A stretch of 64,000 nt of DNA, taken from Clostridium transplantifaecale. GTDB taxonomy: Bacteria; Bacillota; Clostridia; Lachnospirales; Lachnospiraceae. Of this stretch, positions 61,064-64,000 are shown piece after piece. The position numbers and the translations under genes were made by a program. Positions within the stretch are counted from its first letter, which is position 1, and each line of letters begins with the position of its first letter. Where the stretch lies: the NCBI RefSeq assembly GCF_900626075.1, contig NZ_UYZY01000001.1, forward strand, positions 620,001 through 684,000, in the 5' to 3' direction. The notes under the pieces are model-generated. The model made no database searches, was not told the origin of the DNA, and saw nothing but the letters and a program-made list of their open reading frames with translations.

Positions 61064-62047
61064 TTACTTTCCCCATACATCACGGTAAAAACGGAGTACA
61101 TTCCGGTAAAAAATCTTCTCCACCTCTTCCTGTTTAAAACCCTCACGGTAGAGCGCTTCCTCCAGCAGATGGAGCGCCGCCGGTGAATCGATTTCCAGCG
61201 TTCCGCCGATTCCGTCAAAATCGGAGCCCAGGCCGATGCACTCGATTCCGCCCACATTTCTGATGTGTTTAATATGGCGTACCATGTCGCTTACGCGGCT
61301 CGTCCCCCCATCCTCATTGTCATTTAAAAAGACCGGACAATAATTGATGCCAAGCACACCGCCCCGTTCCGCCATGGTCCGGATCATCTCATCAGTCAGG
61401 TTTCTCGTATGGCCTGCCACGGCTCTGGCATTGGAATGGCTGGCGGCAAACGGCTTTTTTGTCATTTTGGCTACATCCCAGAAGCCCGCGTCACCGAGAT
61501 GGGATACGTCCACCGCCATTCCCAGATCTTCCATCAGTTCCACAAATTCTATTCCTTTTTTCTTAAGCCCGCGTTCCGTCTCCGGCACCGCCATCCCTGT
61601 CTTCATATCGACTCTGTTCGGATATGCCAGGTCATTTTCAAAATTCCATGTCAGCGTCATCATTCTGACGCCCTCACGGTAGAAATCGCGAAGCACGTCC
61701 GTGCTGCCGTTACAGATTCCGCCTTCCTCAATCGTCAGGACACCGGACATCCTCCCCTCACGGTCGTTCTGAAGAATCTCTTCCACCGTGGATGCCTGCC
61801 TAATTAAATCCTCATTCGCCGCCATCTCCTGTTTGAACAGGCTGCAGGCCCCCCTTGCGAAACCGTATGGATCCGGCTCCTCTTTCAGGATAGTAAAAAG
61901 GGCGAAATTCTGCGCAAGGCAGTCGCCCTTCTTAAGCCTGTCCAGATCAACATGGCAGTTGTTTTCTCTTAATTTTTTCTCTTCCCCGCTCATTTTGTCA
62001 AGATACATGGATGAGATTGTGTCACAGTGCATATCAATGAATTTCAT
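61064..62047 (-). CDS. Membrane dipeptidase family (M19) peptidase
   Basis: A 327-residue renal-dipeptidase-like zinc peptidase. The metal-binding H-x-D is in 'IDMHCDTIS' at residues 7-9, the bridging glutamate in 'GVLTIEEGG', and the second histidines in 'DVSHLGDAG' and 'AASHSNARAV'. 'IGLGSDFDGIGG' is the C-terminal signature. No signal peptide: it is probably cytoplasmic and hydrolyses dipeptides, perhaps with D-residues. GGAGGAG precedes the ATG. It has no obvious partner gene. Confidence 0.94.
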   Translation of the reverse strand: MKFIDMHCDTISSMYLDKMSGEEKKLRENNCHVDLDRLKKGDCLAQNFALFTILKEEPDPYGFARGACSLFKQEMAANEDLIRQASTVEEILQNDREGRMSGVLTIEEGGICNGSTDVLRDFYREGVRMMTLTWNFENDLAYPNRVDMKTGMAVPETERGLKKKGIEFVELMEDLGMAVDVSHLGDAGFWDVAKMTKKPFAASHSNARAVAGHTRNLTDEMIRTMAERGGVLGINYCPVFLNDNEDGGTSRVSDMVRHIKHIRNVGGIECIGLGSDFDGIGGTLEIDSPAALHLLEEALYREGFKQEEVEKIFYRNVLRFYRDVWGK

Positions 62048-62094
62048 AGCGTAACTCCTCCGACTTTTGTTTATAGGGTGATTTTAGCACGAAG

Positions 62095-62140
62095 GGAGGG
62101 GGTTGGCAAGAGGGGGAAAAATCAGGACGCCGGGGGGAAC
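62095..62140. repeat. Fragment resembling the repeat-composite left flank
   Basis: The 97-bp gap 62048-62144 contains 'GGGGGTTGGCAAGAGGGGG' and 'GAAAAATCAGGACGCCGGGGG', the latter (20 of its bases: AAAAATCAGGACGCCGGGGG) matching the flank of locus 5 (AAAAATTAGGACGCTGGGGG) except for two transitions. No hairpin unit is attached. Confidence 0.5.
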
Positions 62141-62144
62141 CCTT

Positions 62145-63341
62145 TTATTCACTCCTCAACGCCTCAATCGGATTCAGCCGGGCTGCGCGGGCCGCGGGCA
62201 TATAGCCGAACAGCAGTCCGATTCCCACCGACACGCTGAAGGAAATGAGAATCGACCCGGCCGTCGGTACCGCCGTCATTCCCATTAATTTCCCGATTGC
62301 TCCGGTCAGCACGCAGCCCAGGATGATTCCTATGATTCCGCCGATGGAACTTGTCACGGCGGCCTCTATTACAAACTGCTGCATAATCGTTCTTCTTTTT
62401 GCTCCCAGGGATTTGCGGATTCCGATTTCCCTTGTTCTCTCCGTTACGGATACCAGCATGATGTTCATTACGCCCACACCGGCCACCAGCAGGGAGATTC
62501 CGGCAATTCCGCCGAGCACCATAGACATCATCGCTATCATGGAGTTCAGGGAATCTAAAAGCTCACTCATGGCTGTAACCGTGTACAGATCCTCATTCTT
62601 AAATATTGGGTAAAGAAACGCATCGAAAAGCGCTTTCACTGTCTCGGTGTCGCCAGCATCCTTCGTGGTAAAAATATAATTGTTGATCGTCCCGTTCCTG
62701 GACAGCTTCATTGCGGCTGTATAGGGAATATAGATAAAATCATCGCTTCCTCCCTCATCCACCGCGTCGCTCTCGCTGGTCTGGCGTTCTACGCTGCCTA
62801 CGATCTCGTACGCCTCGCCGTTGACCTTGAGCGTCTGTCCGATAGCCTTGTCGGCCCCTCCATAGAGCTCTGTGGCGAGATAATATCCGATGACGCAGAC
62901 CTTCTGTCTGGATAAAATATCGGAGTACTGGATAAAACGCCCCTGCTGGAGCTCCTGGCTCTTTAAATCCAGATATTCTTCGCTGACGCCGGTGATCGAC
63001 GTGCTGGTCAGAGATTCATTTCCCGATTTTACCGTTCCGTTGACGCTGACATTCGGTGACATCTGGTCAAAATAGGACTCGTTTTCCTCATAGAATTCAT
63101 ACATCTGGTCGACGGACACCGAGCGGGTGCTCAGATTTACCAGATTGACTGAAATCTGGTTGGTGCCCATGCTGGAAAAGCTTTCCGTCATATACGACAT
63201 CTGTCCATTGACCAGGCCAACCAGGATAATAACGGCCGCAACGCCTATGATGATCCCAAGCATTGTCAGGAACGAACGCATTTTATTGCTCCATATGCTT
63301 TTCAGGGCTAAACTAAATGACTGCCGCATACTCTTCCACAT
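62145..63341 (-). CDS. MacB/FtsX-type ABC transporter permease
   Basis: A 398-residue permease with one N-terminal transmembrane helix ('FLTMLGIIIGVAAVIILVGL'), a large extracytoplasmic MacB_PCD domain (~45-265) and three C-terminal transmembrane helices; it ends 'NPIEALRSE', typical of the family. The final block includes 'RTREIGIRKSLGAKRR'. With the ATPase gene, which overlaps it by 29 bp, it forms an export or lipoprotein-handling ABC system. Substrate unknown; antimicrobial peptides or macrolides in relatives. Start 63341 or 63326. Confidence 0.92.
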   Translation of the reverse strand: MWKSMRQSFSLALKSIWSNKMRSFLTMLGIIIGVAAVIILVGLVNGQMSYMTESFSSMGTNQISVNLVNLSTRSVSVDQMYEFYEENESYFDQMSPNVSVNGTVKSGNESLTSTSITGVSEEYLDLKSQELQQGRFIQYSDILSRQKVCVIGYYLATELYGGADKAIGQTLKVNGEAYEIVGSVERQTSESDAVDEGGSDDFIYIPYTAAMKLSRNGTINNYIFTTKDAGDTETVKALFDAFLYPIFKNEDLYTVTAMSELLDSLNSMIAMMSMVLGGIAGISLLVAGVGVMNIMLVSVTERTREIGIRKSLGAKRRTIMQQFVIEAAVTSSIGGIIGIILGCVLTGAIGKLMGMTAVPTAGSILISFSVSVGIGLLFGYMPAARAARLNPIEALRSE

Positions 63342-64000
63342 CCCCGTCGAAATTAATTTTACCGTCGTGTATCCGGACTACTCTCCGGGCCTCCATTGCG
63401 ATGGAGCTGTCATGGGTAATCATGACAATGGTATTGCCCTCCCGGTTGAGTTCCTTCATAAAATCCAGCACGTCACGGCTGGTTCTGGAATCCAGGGCTC
63501 CCGTAGGCTCATCGGCCAGGATCAGGGATGGGTTTCCGGCCAGCGCCCTGGCAATGGAAACCCTCTGCTGCTGTCCGCCGGAAAGCTGCTGCGGTCTGCT
63601 GGCCCATTTATCCGCCAGCCCCACCTTTTCAAGTGATTTCATCGCCTTTTCCCTGCGTTCCGATTTGGAAAGTCCTGCATAGAGAAGGGGAAGCTCCACA
63701 TTTTCCAGGAGATTATCTCTGGGCAGCAGGTTATACTGCTGAAAGATAAATCCAATCATCTTATTGCGTATCTCCGCCAGCTGGTTGTCGCTCATATGGC
63801 TGACATCCTCTCCGCCCAGGTAATATTCCCCATCTGTGGGCACATCCAAAGCGCCTATGATGTTCATCAGTGTGGATTTCCCGCTGCCCGATTTACCGAC
63901 AATCGCTACAAACTCGCCCCGCTCGATGCTCAAGTTAATCCCGTCATTAGCCCTCACTTCCTCGGAACCCATCTGATATGTCTTATGAATATCCTTAAGC
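63313..64000 (-). CDS. MacB-type ABC transporter ATP-binding protein (5' end outside window)
   Basis: At least 229 residues of an ABC ATPase, still open at the window edge: the frame continues upstream of the ATG at 63972 with 'LKDIHKTYQ', the normal beginning of this family, so the start lies just outside. Walker A 'GKSGSGKSTLMNII', signature 'LSGGQQQRVSIARAL', Walker B 'LILADEPTGALD' and H-loop 'MITHDSSIA' are all intact. It belongs to the LolD/MacB/SalX group. It overlaps the permease gene. Confidence 0.94.
   Translation of the reverse strand, partial: LKDIHKTYQMGSEEVRANDGINLSIERGEFVAIVGKSGSGKSTLMNIIGALDVPTDGEYYLGGEDVSHMSDNQLAEIRNKMIGFIFQQYNLLPRDNLLENVELPLLYAGLSKSERREKAMKSLEKVGLADKWASRPQQLSGGQQQRVSIARALAGNPSLILADEPTGALDSRTSRDVLDFMKELNREGNTIVMITHDSSIAMEARRVVRIHDGKINFDGDVEEYAAVI

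Noticed and set aside
2153..62144. CRISPR array
   Set aside because: The repeats are ~200 bp, far apart and in both orientations; no short regularly spaced direct repeats or cas genes are present.

Overview
The window is a gene-dense stretch of a Firmicutes chromosome, most likely a Lachnospiraceae gut anaerobe of the Clostridium symbiosum / Enterocloster / Lachnoclostridium type. Grounds: the gene order around priA-def-fmt-rsmB-rlmN-prpC-prkC-rsgA-rpe-thiN, a PASTA kinase with its PP2C phosphatase, citrate-lyase genes, strong AGGAGG-type ribosome binding sites, and moderate GC with AT-rich promoters. Genus is inference. I see no rRNA, tRNA, CRISPR or prophage.

Layout, mostly on the minus strand. 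1-118 rimO start; 345-2152 yicC-gmk-rpoZ operon; 3011-4106 split chromate transporter with a divergent LysR gene (4307); 5322-8491 TctCBA tripartite transporter; 9026-11788 citDEF citrate lyase; 12605-13219 an isolated exported protein; 13727-15309 citXG (plus strand), then rqcH; 17308-21353 apgM, an SLC13-like transporter and serS; 22172-42984 a long block (vitamin B6 uptake and kinase, thiN, rpe, rsgA, prkC, prpC, rlmN, rsmB, yugP, fmt, def, priA, murF, murE, ftsK, tepA); 43216-44289 citC; 44451-45999 a tyrosine recombinase beside a candidate invertible segment; 46088-49466 aconitase-family hydratase with divergent LysR gene; 49577-53658 two paralogous SH3/NlpC-P60 wall hydrolases; 53927-56790 an ABC importer; 57151-60957 a PhoB/PhoR-like system with a Na/Pi symporter; 61064-62047 a dipeptidase; 62145-64000 a MacB-type ABC exporter cut by the window edge.

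Two unexplained structures stand out. First, a dispersed family of ~200-bp long-hairpin repeats bounded by GTCTTCAGTCCC / GGGACTGAAGAC. Eight complete or nearly complete units, one deletion derivative and two remnants lie only between genes. Units usually occur as inverted pairs inside a larger composite with conserved outer flanks. Stems differ between copies but keep pairing, including a conserved A.A mismatch, which points to selection on structure. Composites sit between the stop codon of one gene and the promoter of the next, and one pair encloses a gene. Second, a perfect 20-bp inverted repeat (45318-45337 / 45695-45714) encloses an AT-rich 357-bp segment just downstream of a tyrosine recombinase gene. 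The segment carries an outward promoter-like site, so it looks like a phase-variable DNA switch.

Functional themes: citrate metabolism spread over citDEF, citXG, citC and an aconitase-like hydratase, with a Tct carboxylate transporter nearby; phosphate sensing with a PHO-box-like array; and a housekeeping block linking cell-wall synthesis, translation and Ser/Thr phosphorylation.
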